A stretch of DNA of 64,000 nt from Paenibacillus silvestris (GCF_009882985.1 NZ_WTUZ01000039.1:558001-622000), one strand, 5' to 3'. Counted from the stretch's first letter, positions 16,378-26,053 are shown. Program-made: numbers and translations. The notes: generated by a model not told the origin, from the sequence alone.

Positions 16378-16404
16378 GAAAAAAAGCAGCCGAATCGGCT
16401 GCCA
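16378..16404 (-). terminator. Terminator of the methyltransferase gene
   Basis: GCAGCCG-AAT-CGGCTGC stem; on the minus strand followed by seven T residues, 13 bp beyond the stop codon. Confidence 0.8.
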
Positions 16405-16416
16405 TTGTATCCATAT

Positions 16417-17217
16417 TTATGTGGTTTGAGCAGGTTTACTGAACATAGCTCGCCATTCATCAATTTCAAGGGTTTGAACGTTCTCATTTTCAATATGCAC
16501 GGAAAAATATGCGCGAATAGCCGGATCAGCATCACTTATAAACTGCTCTACAGCTTTCGCTTGTTCTTCGTTTTCGGTCGTACGCATGACCCATACCGGG
16601 AAATTGTATGGTTTGCGATTCATGACGGATTGCTCGATTTGCAGTCCGGCTTTCTCCGCAAGTGCTTGCCATTCCAGAACCGTTAAACACCGAACATGGC
16701 TGGTATCCCGCATAGCTTCAAACGTATTCATAAATTGATTAAGTGCTTTTTCAGTGGGAGCAACATTATCGATGAGAACTAATTTGCCTCCTGGCTTAAG
16801 TACGCGCGCCGCTTCAAGAATGAACAGGTGAGGATTGGGAAAATGATGAGCAGCTATGCGGCAGGTTACTGCATCGAACGAACTGTCGAGAAAAGGGAGC
16901 TGTTCGGCATCAGCGACGACATAAAGCACATTCGTGCACTGCGCCTGCTTCAAGTGTTCAGCAGCCGCAACCAGCATAGGGCGCGTTAGGTCAGTAGCAA
17001 CGACCTGCTGGACATGTGGAGACAACAATTTGGCCACGTGACCGCCACCGGTTGCGATATCCAGTACGTTCCAAGTATTTTCTACAGGCAGCCAGCCTAG
17101 CAGCAGTGCGAGATCGTCACCTTTTGCATGCCTCTCACTTGTCACATACTTGTTAGCATTTTTGCCGAATTGCTGCTGCACATGCTGTTTGATGGTCTTT
17201 TCATTTTCATTTACCAT
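16417..17217 (-). CDS. Class I SAM-dependent methyltransferase
   Basis: 266 residues from ATG 17217, preceded by GGAGGTG. Methyltransferase-11/UbiE-like Rossmann domain: motif I NVLDIATGGGHVAKLL, acidic residue after VVATDLTRPML, motif II SFDAVTCRIAAHHF and motif III ARVLKPGGKLVLID. The C-terminal 60 residues vary among members and probably determine the acceptor, which is unknown. It starts about 100 bp from the divergent PfpI-like gene. Confidence 0.88.
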   Translation of the reverse strand: MVNENEKTIKQHVQQQFGKNANKYVTSERHAKGDDLALLLGWLPVENTWNVLDIATGGGHVAKLLSPHVQQVVATDLTRPMLVAAAEHLKQAQCTNVLYVVADAEQLPFLDSSFDAVTCRIAAHHFPNPHLFILEAARVLKPGGKLVLIDNVAPTEKALNQFMNTFEAMRDTSHVRCLTVLEWQALAEKAGLQIEQSVMNRKPYNFPVWVMRTTENEEQAKAVEQFISDADPAIRAYFSVHIENENVQTLEIDEWRAMFSKPAQTT

Positions 17218-17318
17218 AAGAAACACCTCCGAAATAAAATTTCACTAGATGAAACCCAGTGTCACATTGCGGAACTCTTTCTTATTTTAACATAATAAAT
17301 GCGAAGGTGGTATCAACG

Positions 17319-17888
17319 ATGGGGAAAATAATTTGTTTTATATCGGATGATTTCGCGGATTTTGAGATTACGCTGGCTCTCCATAAAATCAGAAATGTAG
17401 GAAAGAAAGAAGTTTTGACAGTGGCCTATAGCGATGAATCTATCGTGAGCGAATCTGGTTTGACCTATAAGCCTAATTTAATATTCCGTGAAGCGATGGA
17501 ACTAAGCGATATTGAAGGACTTATTATCCCGGGTGGCCCGATTCGCATTCAGCGCCAAGCGTTAACCGATTTCATCAACAAACTTGATCAAGAAGGCAAG
17601 ATGCTGGCTGCCATTTGTAACGGTCCGCAATATTTAGGAAGAGCTGGTATCCTTCATAAGCGTAAATTCACCACATCATGTTCAATAGAGAGTATTAATC
17701 AATTAAACGTAGAAGATCCGTTTCCGCGGGAAAATTATGTTGATAAGCGCGTCGTTAGAGAAGGACATGTCCTTACAGCCAAAGGACGCGCTTTCGTGGA
17801 TTTCTCTTTCGAAATATTTGATTATCTTGGCATTTATTCAAATAGGGATGAGAAGCGAGAACTGTATAGAGATATTATGGATAGATAA
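17319..17888 (+). CDS. DJ-1/PfpI family protein
   Basis: 189 residues from ATG 17319 (AAGGTGG upstream). The glutamine-amidotransferase-like flavodoxin fold is visible: IICFISDDFADFEITLA, GLIIPGGPIRIQ, and the nucleophile elbow AAICNGPQ with Cys100. These proteins act as glyoxalase/deglycase-like enzymes or chaperones. The early acidic residue expected near position 15-17 (FADFE) is present. No operon partner is seen. Confidence 0.85.
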   Translation: MGKIICFISDDFADFEITLALHKIRNVGKKEVLTVAYSDESIVSESGLTYKPNLIFREAMELSDIEGLIIPGGPIRIQRQALTDFINKLDQEGKMLAAICNGPQYLGRAGILHKRKFTTSCSIESINQLNVEDPFPRENYVDKRVVREGHVLTAKGRAFVDFSFEIFDYLGIYSNRDEKRELYRDIMDR

Positions 17889-17904
17889 CAGGCTCAAGTC
17901 TGTC

Positions 17905-19092
17905 TTATTTTTTCTCGCGTCTTAATCCATAATCGTTTATTTTCAGTTTTACGGAGTACGTAACAGGGATCTTGCTGAATTCTTGATCCCAGTTTTGTTT
18001 CACTTTTTGCCAGACCTTCGGGTAATGGATTCTTAATTGCGTGCCAAAGCCGGCAACCTCAACAAGATACTTGCTTTGCATGACCTTGAGAATCATGTCG
18101 ATATGGCGAGAGACTTCTTTTTCTGCCGCTTTTTCCGCGGATTGCAGGTAGCTGTCATCGAGATAATCGACTTTATCGCGCCAGTCTTCCGTCAGGCGGC
18201 CAACAGAGTCAATTTCCACGTGAAAGGATATTTTGTCGCCCGACACTTTCGGCTTAATTTGGCTTTTTAACGATTCCAGCTCATAGATGATAAACGGATG
18301 ATTGCCCTCATCCATTGTTTTCACCACGCCGCCTTTACTTTTTCCCGTTAACCAGGTCAAGCCTTCTAATTCTTCTTCACTCAGAAACCCGATCAGCTTA
18401 TTTTCTCCTTGTTTGAATACAGCAGCTCCAGCAAATTTCACTTCATCTTGCGCGGCAACTACGCTTTGGATCAGGAAGTTGGAATGGGTTGCGATCTTCT
18501 CCATGATGTTTTGAATGGTCATTGACGGTAAAATCCTCGTCGATCGGTATTGATTTTTCGAAATCCGAACAAGTCGATCGACGGGGATGTCAGGGCCTTT
18601 TGATTCTAATGTATCTTTCGCCAGTCCTCTAGCCACGAGTACAAGTCCGCTTTCTCTAACTTCATTATCGCGAAAATGCTGATCGATCAGCGTCTCTAAA
18701 TTTATGCTGCGCACAAGCTTCTCCCCGAAAACAAACATTTTCTGATGCTGGTTGAAAAGCGGTTTGGACTCAAGTGAAACTTCTCGTGCGAATTGATGAA
18801 TCATATCTCCAGACAGAGAGAGGTTTTTATATGGTTTCATGTCTGCAGAGACACTTCTTGACGCAGCAATCTTCGGTATCACAATCTGCCAGGTTATCGT
18901 GATCAAGTCTTGCTTCCGATAGCCACCGCCTTTTTTATTTAATTCGTCCTCTTTCGGCGCTTCATCCCCTTGATCAATAGCTTCACCTACCACAATGGAC
19001 ATTTCCGTAATGTTTTTACTATCCCAGCAGCCGGTCATAACAAGTAGCGACAGCAAGAGCAAATTGGCAGCGATTACTTTAATTTTGAACAT
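17905..19092 (-). CDS. gerC: Spore germination receptor subunit C, Ger(x)C lipoprotein
   Basis: 395 residues. Lipobox MTGC with Cys22 followed by WDSKNITEMSIVVG, the hallmark of Ger(x)C proteins. Internal LINQ-type segment RSINLETLIDQHFRDNEVRESGLVLVARG and C-terminal helical region match the family length. It is exported and lipidated at the inner spore membrane and forms part of a GerA-type nutrient receptor. Its start overlaps the gerB stop region by 14 bp, so the three ger genes form one operon. Confidence 0.92.
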   Translation of the reverse strand: MFKIKVIAANLLLLSLLVMTGCWDSKNITEMSIVVGEAIDQGDEAPKEDELNKKGGGYRKQDLITITWQIVIPKIAASRSVSADMKPYKNLSLSGDMIHQFAREVSLESKPLFNQHQKMFVFGEKLVRSINLETLIDQHFRDNEVRESGLVLVARGLAKDTLESKGPDIPVDRLVRISKNQYRSTRILPSMTIQNIMEKIATHSNFLIQSVVAAQDEVKFAGAAVFKQGENKLIGFLSEEELEGLTWLTGKSKGGVVKTMDEGNHPFIIYELESLKSQIKPKVSGDKISFHVEIDSVGRLTEDWRDKVDYLDDSYLQSAEKAAEKEVSRHIDMILKVMQSKYLVEVAGFGTQLRIHYPKVWQKVKQNWDQEFSKIPVTYSVKLKINDYGLRREKK

Positions 19093-20176
19093 AGGATTTC
19101 TTCCTTAACACGGTGATAATAAGAAGGATTGGCGCTACCAGAGCAATGATTCCCAAAAAGATGCCGCTGACTACATCCCCAAGCGCTTTGACCTGATTTA
19201 TGCTTTTGGGATACATAGCTATCATGAAAATCACGGGAAGAACGATGTAAATATAGCGGTTGTAGGTTTTCTTAAGCGTAATTGAGAGTCCTAGAGCAGC
19301 AATGTAATGGTACATAACAAATCCGGTAAATACTTGTATTAAGCGAATTACAATGAGCAATGACTCATACCGCTCAAGAAAAAAACCAGTAATTTCGTAT
19401 GACCGGACGATGGAGATGGCAGGCCATGTCAAAGTGGCAACTTGTTCGAACGGAATGCCCCCCAAGACGACGATGAGGGTGACCAGATATATGAATACGG
19501 AAATACCAACGCCAGCTAGAAGTGCTTTGCCAGCTTTTTCAGGTCTGCTCATATAAGCAGTAACGAATAACATCGTTTCTATACCTGCAAAGGCTCTCCA
19601 TGTTTCAGGCAGTCCTTTGAAGATAGGTCCAATCCCCATCCCTAGCACAGGCCGCAAATTTTCAAGTTCAAACAGTCTTAAGCTTAAGGAATAACTTGTG
19701 ATAATAATGAGGATGCTGATGGGCAAAATGAATTCGAACAGACGGGCGATGGCATTGATTCCTCCTGCGGTAAGGTAAACGGCAACGCACATAAAGACGA
19801 GAATGGTAAATTCCTTAGGTGTTTTTTCAAGGAAAAGATAGTTGATTATCTCTGACATATCACGGACTTCAAATCCGGCAAACAGAACGAAGTACACGAT
19901 CAGAACCAGATTAAGCAGTTTTCCCATCCATTTGCCTGCGATGATTTGGCTGTATTCAAAAAAGGTTTTCCCTGGAAAGCGCTGGCTAAGTCGGACCATA
20001 ATCAATCCGAAAGCAAACGCAAGGATACCTCCAAGGATTACGGTTATCCATCCGTCTGGCGTCTTCATCGTATCTGCGAGATATCTCGGCAAAGTCAGGA
20101 TGCCCACACCTAACAGAATATTCGCTAAGATGACAGCAGCTTGAGGAGTTGTAATACGATCATTCGGACGAATCAT
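19079..20176 (-). CDS. gerB: Spore germination receptor subunit B, GerAB-type permease
   Basis: 365 residues with about ten transmembrane helices. The N-terminus ITTPQAAVILANILLGVGILTLPR is typical of the endospore germination permease family within the APC superfamily, which binds the germinant in the B subunit. The start overlaps the end of gerA by 17 bp, and the end overlaps gerC. The germinant cannot be deduced. Confidence 0.93.
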   Translation of the reverse strand: MIRPNDRITTPQAAVILANILLGVGILTLPRYLADTMKTPDGWITVILGGILAFAFGLIMVRLSQRFPGKTFFEYSQIIAGKWMGKLLNLVLIVYFVLFAGFEVRDMSEIINYLFLEKTPKEFTILVFMCVAVYLTAGGINAIARLFEFILPISILIIITSYSLSLRLFELENLRPVLGMGIGPIFKGLPETWRAFAGIETMLFVTAYMSRPEKAGKALLAGVGISVFIYLVTLIVVLGGIPFEQVATLTWPAISIVRSYEITGFFLERYESLLIVIRLIQVFTGFVMYHYIAALGLSITLKKTYNRYIYIVLPVIFMIAMYPKSINQVKALGDVVSGIFLGIIALVAPILLIITVLRKKSYVQN

Positions 20177-21902
20177 CTGACCGTTCCCCTTTCATTGGAC
20201 GATTTCCTTGCCGTGTTTGGTCCTGTGGATTCATCATCTGAGGCCTTTTCTTCATACTCGAAAGAGGAGCACGTATTAATAGGTCTTTCCAATCGCTTGA
20301 CCGGTAAGGCGCAAAAGGGCTGGCGTAAGGGATTCCAAAGTTTCTGATTTTGGCAATATGAATGCTTAGGAACAGCGTGAACATAACAACACCGTAGATC
20401 CCAAGCATCGCTGCGGAAAACATGGCAACAAAACGCAATATGCGTAATGCAATTCCTGCATCATATTGTGGGATAGCAAAAGATGAGATTGCAGTTAAAG
20501 AGACAACGATAACCATTAATGGGCTTACGATGCCGGCTTCAACAGCGGCTTGACCGATGACCAGTCCTCCGACAAGTCCGACCGTCTGACCGACAGGTTT
20601 AGGCAAACGAAGCCCTGCTTCACGTAAAATTTCAATAACGACCTCCATGATCAAAGCTTCTAAGAATGGGGGGAATGGAACCCCTTCACGAGTTCCAGCC
20701 ATAGAAATGGCAAGCTTGGTAGGGATCAAACCCTGATGAAATGATAAGAAAGAGATATAGATGGCCGGTCCTAGCAGTGCAACGAATGCGGCCAGATAGC
20801 GTAATAAACGCACCAAGGAAGATGGAAGCCAATGTACATAATAATCTTCGGGAGATTGCAGCATCATGCTAAGCGTCACTGGAACGATAGAAGCGTAGGA
20901 GCTTCCATCTGTCAGAATAGCTACTCGCCCTTCCAACAACGAGGCAATGACGCGATCTGGCCGCTCTGTGCTTTGTACCTGCGGGAATGGTGACATGAAG
21001 TTATCTTCAATTAACTGATCGATATATCCGGATTCAAGAGGGTCATCGATCTTGATTTTCTCAATTCTGCGCTTCACTTCATCCACCAGATTCGGATCCG
21101 CAATGCCATCAACGTAGGAGATGACCAAGTTCTTCTTATTCCTCTCTCCAACTTGGAAGCCCAGCATTTGTAGATTAGGATCGGATGCTCTTGAACGCAG
21201 CAGGGAGATATTCTCTTCGAGCGAGTTGACAAAGCCGATCTTCGGCCCGCGTACAAGCGATTCCGAAGAAGGCTCTTCGAAATTTTGCGGCTCCGTGGAA
21301 CCTGTTCCGAGGATCAAACCCCCAGGAATCCCATCAATAAGCAAAGCTGTCGAACCTGTTAACACGGTTTCAATCATCTGATAGACATGCTCAGTTTCGG
21401 TTATTTTGGAGAGTGGTAAAATATGATTTTTAATAAAAGCTTTGAAATCGGTGCCGGCATATAATTCCGTCACGTTTGTTTTCCGAAGCTCCACCATTAA
21501 CGGTTTGAGAACATACTCTTGAATCATCGTTGCGTCGGATATCTTGTTCATACTAACGATAGCCGCGCGAATCGTGCTCCCTCCGATATTGAATTCGCGC
21601 ACAGAATAATCCGAGTTATTGCCTAGCCGCTCGGATAACAGGTTTAAATTTTCTTCTAAATGACTATTCAGCCTATCGGTGGGCGGCCAATCCGTCCACG
21701 GTTTTGACGGTGAGTTATTTGTGGTCCAGAGGGAGTTGTTAGGAGCCATAGACTCGTTTTCTTCGTTCCAACCGCGATTGATTCGTTCTTTTTGAGTAAA
21801 CCAACCAAATAATCTTGAGAAACTATAAGGAATAAGAAAAGTGAGCGATGCCCACATGAGCATTTTCCAACCCGGAAGAGCTTCCGCTATCGAACGCCAC
21901 AT
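20160..21902 (-). CDS. gerA: Spore germination receptor subunit A, GerAA type
   Basis: About 580 residues. Start taken at ATG 21902 (GGGGG upstream at suitable distance); GTG 21911 is an alternative. A variable N-terminus with one hydrophobic segment and an Asn/Ser-rich linker precedes the GerA domain: the soluble nucleotide-fold region, then LLIDGIPGGLILGT, RPDRVIASLLEGRVAILTDG, and the membrane part with FHQGLIPTKLAISMAGTREG and FPPFLEALIMEVVIEILREAG. Together with gerB and gerC it makes a complete receptor, which shows that the host sporulates. Confidence 0.93.
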   Translation of the reverse strand: MWRSIAEALPGWKMLMWASLTFLIPYSFSRLFGWFTQKERINRGWNEENESMAPNNSLWTTNNSPSKPWTDWPPTDRLNSHLEENLNLLSERLGNNSDYSVREFNIGGSTIRAAIVSMNKISDATMIQEYVLKPLMVELRKTNVTELYAGTDFKAFIKNHILPLSKITETEHVYQMIETVLTGSTALLIDGIPGGLILGTGSTEPQNFEEPSSESLVRGPKIGFVNSLEENISLLRSRASDPNLQMLGFQVGERNKKNLVISYVDGIADPNLVDEVKRRIEKIKIDDPLESGYIDQLIEDNFMSPFPQVQSTERPDRVIASLLEGRVAILTDGSSYASIVPVTLSMMLQSPEDYYVHWLPSSLVRLLRYLAAFVALLGPAIYISFLSFHQGLIPTKLAISMAGTREGVPFPPFLEALIMEVVIEILREAGLRLPKPVGQTVGLVGGLVIGQAAVEAGIVSPLMVIVVSLTAISSFAIPQYDAGIALRILRFVAMFSAAMLGIYGVVMFTLFLSIHIAKIRNFGIPYASPFAPYRSSDWKDLLIRAPLSSMKKRPQMMNPQDQTRQGNRPMKGERSDDSSE

Positions 21903-22092
21903 TGACAACACCCCCGTATGTATTATGTTTATTTAACAGAAATTTCATGTATGGATTAGAGGAAGTATAGGCTGGGTTTCGAGTAGATCAGAAGTCCGGC
22001 AAGTGGAGGGTTCATATCATCTAGAATTGGTTGATGAATTTATCGACTAACTTCTATATACTTTTGTTATTAAGATAGGGGGAATCAGAGAG

Positions 22093-22896
22093 ATGGAGAA
22101 ACTAAATGGCAAGAAAATCGTTATTGCGGGTTCCAGAAAAACAGAGGAAATGAGCTTGTTAATTGAAAAACAGGGAGGAACCCCGGTGGTTCGCCCTTTA
22201 CAAGGTTTCATTTATTTGGATGAGTCAGCTGTGGAGAAAGAATTACTATTTTGTGTACATAACAAAGTGGATTGGTTTGTATTCACAACGGGTGTTGGCG
22301 CAGATACGATGCTAAATGCGGCTGATAAATTAGATCTTTCTTCCACCTTGGTGCAAAAAATGAAGGATGCAAATGTTGCCGCGCGCGGATATAAGACAAT
22401 TAATTGGCTGAAGAAGCTAGATATAAAACCGATCGTCATCGATGAAGATGGGACCATACAAGGGTTAATTCATCGTTTGGAATCATCCAACTTTGAGGAT
22501 CAAACGGTGGTAGTCCAGCTGCATGGAGAGCCACAACCAGCACTGATTCAATTCTTGGAGGAGCGGGGAGCAACGGTTGTTCAACTTTTGCCTTATCGGC
22601 ATATTGAACCGGAGTCCTCTGTACTTGAAACGCTGTGTCAGGAACTTATAACGGGTTCGATTGATGCTGTGTGTTTTACTACCGCTGTGCAAGTGAGATA
22701 TTTGTTCGAATATACGAGACGTCAAGGGATTATTGATCGCGTTAGACAAGCTTTCTCCAGCGATGTCAAGGCAGTTGCTGTTGGCAAAGTTACGGCTGAG
22801 GCGTTGAAAGAGGAAGGTTTGAATCGAGTGATTGTGCCTGAAACGGAGCGTATGGGCGCTATGATCATTGAATTAGTGAAGGATTACAGCAAGTGA
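22093..22896 (+). CDS. Uroporphyrinogen-III synthase (HemD) family protein
   Basis: 267 residues. Two-lobed HemD fold: KIVIAGSRKTEEMSLLIEKQGG at the N-terminus, DWFVFTTGVGADTML, a second lobe with VVVQLHGEPQPALIQFLEERGA, and DAVCFTTAVQVRYLFE and VAVGKVTAEALKEEGL at the C-terminus. It lies away from other haem genes and overlaps by 4 bp a BenE-like transporter. It may therefore be a paralogue outside the main haem operon. Start preceded by AGGGGGAATC. Confidence 0.82.
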   Translation: MEKLNGKKIVIAGSRKTEEMSLLIEKQGGTPVVRPLQGFIYLDESAVEKELLFCVHNKVDWFVFTTGVGADTMLNAADKLDLSSTLVQKMKDANVAARGYKTINWLKKLDIKPIVIDEDGTIQGLIHRLESSNFEDQTVVVQLHGEPQPALIQFLEERGATVVQLLPYRHIEPESSVLETLCQELITGSIDAVCFTTAVQVRYLFEYTRRQGIIDRVRQAFSSDVKAVAVGKVTAEALKEEGLNRVIVPETERMGAMIIELVKDYSK

Positions 22897-24086
22897 ACTC
22901 AGGTCTGAAAATAGAGACTATGAACACTCAAAATGTCATGACCGGCATTATGTCTGCGCTGCTGGCCTGCAGCGGCGGTGCCTTATTAGTTATGCAAGTA
23001 GCAGAAAGTGCAGGACTCAGTCGAAGCGAAACGGTTACGTGGATGTTTGCCGTTTATTTTCTTGGTGGACTCCTTAACCTCGTGATGACGTTCATCTATA
23101 AAATCCCTTATGGCGGGGCTCATTCCATCACGGCAATCGCCTTCTTGGCTTCCGTAGCGGCTCAATTCAGTCTTGGTGAATTGGCCGGCGGTTTTATTAT
23201 GTCAGGCCTGATTATTACTGTATTCGGCTTCACAGGTCTATTCAAAAAGGTGCTCTACTATATTCCAAAACCGTTGATTGATGCCTTGCTTGCAGGTCTT
23301 ATACTCAATTATGTTGTAAAAATTGTACCAGCTGTTATGTCCATGCCAATAGTCGGATTGCTAGCTATATTTGGATTCTTTCTAACGGGTGTCATTTCTC
23401 GAAAGATCCCTCCATTTATGGGGGTACTTGTGTTGGGGCTAGTCGGATTACTCAGTAGTTACACATTTCCAGGAATGCAGCATACAAGCTTCAGCCTTCC
23501 TCTTCCTGTCCTGCCTTCTTTCACGATAGAGGCTCTAGTATCGCTTGCGATTCCCATCTCTATCCTAGTAATCAGTAATGATATAGCTGTGGCATTGACG
23601 GCTTTGAAAAGCAATGGATTTGATCCTCCCGTTAATAAAACGATAGTTGCATCAGGTTTATTTTCAGCGCTTGCTGGATTATTCGCTGGTCATGCTGCCA
23701 ATGTAGGTGGAATGATGAGTGCGCTTTGCAGCGGAGATGACGCAGGGAGCAAGGATCGCAGAGTGTGGGCGGCCATTGTTTCGGGAAGTTTAGTTACACT
23801 TTTTGGTCTATTTGCTTGGAAAATCATTGATGTCATCGAACTGCTTCCAACCCCCTTTGTCACCATGATTACTGGCTTTTCTCTAGTCGGAGTTCTGATG
23901 AATAGTCTACAATCTGCTTTTTCAGATAAAAATTTCCGATTCTCCGTGTTGTTTACATTTATTATTGCCATTTCAAATCGTGCATTTTTTGGTATTTCAA
24001 CGCCTGTTTGGGCTTTGTTGCTGGGCGTGGTTACCGCGAAGCTTTTGGGTGAAAAAGAAGTTCAAAGTGCCCTCGATACTGGTTGA
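22893..24086 (+). CDS. BenE-family benzoate/H+ symporter-like permease
   Basis: About 397 residues and 11-12 transmembrane helices. The segments MTGIMSALLACSGGALLVMQ, KIPYGGAHSITAIAFLA and PPFMGVLVLGLVGLL match the BenE (benzoate membrane transport) family. The GTG start overlaps the stop of the HemD-like gene (GTGA), so the two are translationally coupled. ATG 22920 is an alternative start. Whether benzoate is the true substrate is uncertain because no aromatic catabolic genes are nearby. Confidence 0.8.
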   Translation: MNSGLKIETMNTQNVMTGIMSALLACSGGALLVMQVAESAGLSRSETVTWMFAVYFLGGLLNLVMTFIYKIPYGGAHSITAIAFLASVAAQFSLGELAGGFIMSGLIITVFGFTGLFKKVLYYIPKPLIDALLAGLILNYVVKIVPAVMSMPIVGLLAIFGFFLTGVISRKIPPFMGVLVLGLVGLLSSYTFPGMQHTSFSLPLPVLPSFTIEALVSLAIPISILVISNDIAVALTALKSNGFDPPVNKTIVASGLFSALAGLFAGHAANVGGMMSALCSGDDAGSKDRRVWAAIVSGSLVTLFGLFAWKIIDVIELLPTPFVTMITGFSLVGVLMNSLQSAFSDKNFRFSVLFTFIIAISNRAFFGISTPVWALLLGVVTAKLLGEKEVQSALDTG

Positions 24087-24197
24087 GTAAGGCATATACG
24101 TAAGCTAGAATGATAATATTGGTAGACTTCAGGGCTTGTAGGAAAGTATGGTTTGTAAATGAGGGCCTGACAATGAAATTTTAAAGAGGTATTTATT

Positions 24198-24235
24198 AAT
24201 ATTCCTTTACAGGAATATTCCATTCGTGGTATATT
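24198..24235 (+). promoter_or_regulatory. ArsR promoter with embedded palindromic operator
   Basis: TTTACA (24206-24211), 18-bp spacer, TATATT (24230-24235). The -35 is the exact spacer of the palindrome AATATTCC-TTTACA-GGAATATT (24198-24219), so a bound repressor would occlude the polymerase. It lies about 70-110 bp upstream of the ArsR start. Confidence 0.65.
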
Positions 24236-24305
24236 TGGTTTAGCGAGGGAAGTACTTATGACCTAGCCGAACCAAAGGCCCCGTAAACTTACAGCAAGAG
24301 AACGG

Positions 24306-24641
24306 ATGATGACAATGGATATTAACGTCATGAGTGCCTTGGCAGAACCAACCCGCATGCAAATTGTTGAGCTTTTGCGCGAATGCCCGCTCACCGTGGG
24401 GGAAATCGCCGAACGGCTGCAGCTGCGTCAGCCACAAGCCTCCAAGCATTTGCGTGTTCTTAGCGAAGCTGGCATTGTAGAGGCTGAGGTGGATGCGAAT
24501 CGCCGAATCTACAGGCTTCGGCCAGATCCATTTCGAGAGCTCGACAAATGGCTGGCGAACTACCGCGTCATCTGGGAGCAGCGTTTCGACCGCCTGGATG
24601 ACTATTTGCAGAAGCTGCAGGGTAAGGACACCAAGAAGTGA
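24306..24641 (+). CDS. ArsR-family regulator paired with AHSA1 protein
   Basis: About 111 residues; three nearby ATGs (24306, 24309, 24315) make the exact start uncertain. MSALAEPTRMQIVELLRECP and the helix-turn-helix GEIAERLQLRQPQASKHLRVLSEAG are classical ArsR. Metal-binding cysteine pairs are absent, as in the ArsR subgroup that is co-transcribed with SRPBCC proteins. A palindrome at 24198-24219 overlapping the -35 supports autorepression. Confidence 0.9.
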   Translation: MMTMDINVMSALAEPTRMQIVELLRECPLTVGEIAERLQLRQPQASKHLRVLSEAGIVEAEVDANRRIYRLRPDPFRELDKWLANYRVIWEQRFDRLDDYLQKLQGKDTKK

Positions 24642-24694
24642 ACGCAGCAACAGAGCGATTATGACCAATTACAGATATCAAGGAGGAAGTTAAC

Positions 24695-25207
24695 ATGGCG
24701 AATCAAATGGTATCCAGGGTAGAGGGTAAGGTATTATTTCTGGAGCGCGAATTCAATGCCCCTCGCGAGCTTGTATTTCAAGCCTTCACGCAAGCGGAAC
24801 ATCTGAAGCATTGGTGGGGGCCAAAAGGCTGGACCCTTCCGGTGTGTCATGTTGATTTCCGTGTAGGCGGAGTTTGGCATTATTGCATGAAATGCGAAGA
24901 TAAGAACCAAGGCGACTTCTATGGCATGGAATCATGGGGCAAAAGTGTGTACCGTGAAATCATCGTACCTGAGAAGATTGTGGCAGTGGATTACTTCTCC
25001 GATGCAGAAGGCAATGAGGCGCCGAATATGCCAGCAACCATCGTGACGCTGGAGTTCATCCAGACGGAGAACGGGACGAAAGTCATTAACCGCGGAGAAT
25101 ATGCGTCGGCTGAAGATGTACAGAAAGTGATGGACATGGGCATGCTGCAAGGTGTCACAGAAACATGGGACAGACTTGCCCAGCATTTAGAGTCGATCCA
25201 GGCGTAA
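24695..25207 (+). CDS. SRPBCC/AHSA1-like ligand-binding domain protein
   Basis: 170 residues, start after AAGGAGG. FLEREFNAPRELVFQAFTQAEHLKHWWGPKGW is the AHSA1 (activator of Hsp90 ATPase homologue 1-like) signature, and the C-terminal helix MGMLQGVTETWDRLAQHL closes the hydrophobic cavity. It follows the ArsR gene by 53 bp. This ArsR-SRPBCC pairing is widespread; the ligand and the function are unknown. Confidence 0.9.
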   Translation: MANQMVSRVEGKVLFLEREFNAPRELVFQAFTQAEHLKHWWGPKGWTLPVCHVDFRVGGVWHYCMKCEDKNQGDFYGMESWGKSVYREIIVPEKIVAVDYFSDAEGNEAPNMPATIVTLEFIQTENGTKVINRGEYASAEDVQKVMDMGMLQGVTETWDRLAQHLESIQA

Positions 25208-25222
25208 CTAGTAGATATAGAG

Positions 25223-25267
25223 AGGGTGCCGCTCAGTCATATTGACTAGAGTGACACCCTTTTTTTG
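25223..25267 (+). terminator. Terminator of the AGTCA/TGACT family, copy 3
   Basis: Outer stem GGGTGCCGCTC/GAGTGACACCC with an AGTCA-TAT-TGACT inner stem and a run of seven T residues. Confidence 0.88.
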
Positions 25268-25282
25268 CGTAACTGGTACGGT

Positions 25283-26053
25283 TTAGATCGACATGCCTCC
25301 CGATACCTCAATGCGTTGGGCGTTGACCCAGCGATTCTCTTCGGAAAGCAGCGAGGCAATCATCGGGCCAATGTCGTCAGGTTCACCGGCGCGGCCAAGA
25401 GCTGTCATCTCCGCGATACGTTTGTTCAACTCGGGATTGTCTCGCACCATGCCGCCAGAGAAATCAGTCGCGATGGCTCCCGGTGCAACGGTGTTCACGG
25501 CAATTCCGCGTGCTCCTAGTTCCTTCGCCTGGTAGCGGGTTAGAGTCTCAATAGCACTCTTCATGGATGCATAAGCTGAACTTCCTGGAGATATGATACG
25601 AGTAAGACCCGTGGAGATGTTCACGATCCTGCCGCCATCACTGATAAGTGGCAAGAGCTTCTGAGTAAGGAAAAATACTCCCTTGAAGTGGACGTTGTAG
25701 AGCTTATCCAGCTCTTCTTCCGTCGTTTGCTCGAAGCTTTGGTGATGCGATGTCCCTGCGTTATTGACAAGGAAGTGAAAGCTTTCAGAGCCAAGTTCTT
25801 CTAGCGCCTGGCGCACGTTCTGTACGAATGGATCGAATGAGCTGACATGACTGGTATCGAGCTGCAAAGCAATAGCTGTGCGACCCATCTCGCGCACGAG
25901 GCCTATGACGATTTCAGCTTCCGCTTGATTCGTATGGTAAGTGAAGATCACGTCAACGCCCCGCTTGGCAAGGTTCAGCACCGTGTTACGGCCAAGGCCG
26001 CGGCTTCCGCCTGTGACGATGGCGATCTTTGTAGCTGCTGTTGTTGGGTTCAT
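25283..26053 (-). CDS. SDR-family NAD(P)-dependent oxidoreductase
   Basis: 256 residues. Cofactor motif VTGGSRGLG, NNAG motif (LVNNAG), catalytic Ser in RIVNISTGLTRI and Tyr-x3-Lys in SAYASMKSAIETL, plus the terminal VNAQRIEVSGGMSI. A classical FabG-like short-chain dehydrogenase of unknown substrate. It is divergent from a TetR regulator, and two overlapping palindromes lie between them, so induction by a small molecule through that regulator is likely. Confidence 0.92.
   Translation of the reverse strand: MNPTTAATKIAIVTGGSRGLGRNTVLNLAKRGVDVIFTYHTNQAEAEIVIGLVREMGRTAIALQLDTSHVSSFDPFVQNVRQALEELGSESFHFLVNNAGTSHHQSFEQTTEEELDKLYNVHFKGVFFLTQKLLPLISDGGRIVNISTGLTRIISPGSSAYASMKSAIETLTRYQAKELGARGIAVNTVAPGAIATDFSGGMVRDNPELNKRIAEMTALGRAGEPDDIGPMIASLLSEENRWVNAQRIEVSGGMSI

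Noticed and set aside
16248-16535. 95-codon frame on the - strand between the isochorismatase and methyltransferase genes
   Set aside because: It overlaps the terminator at 16378 and the end of the methyltransferase gene in another frame, with unlikely composition.
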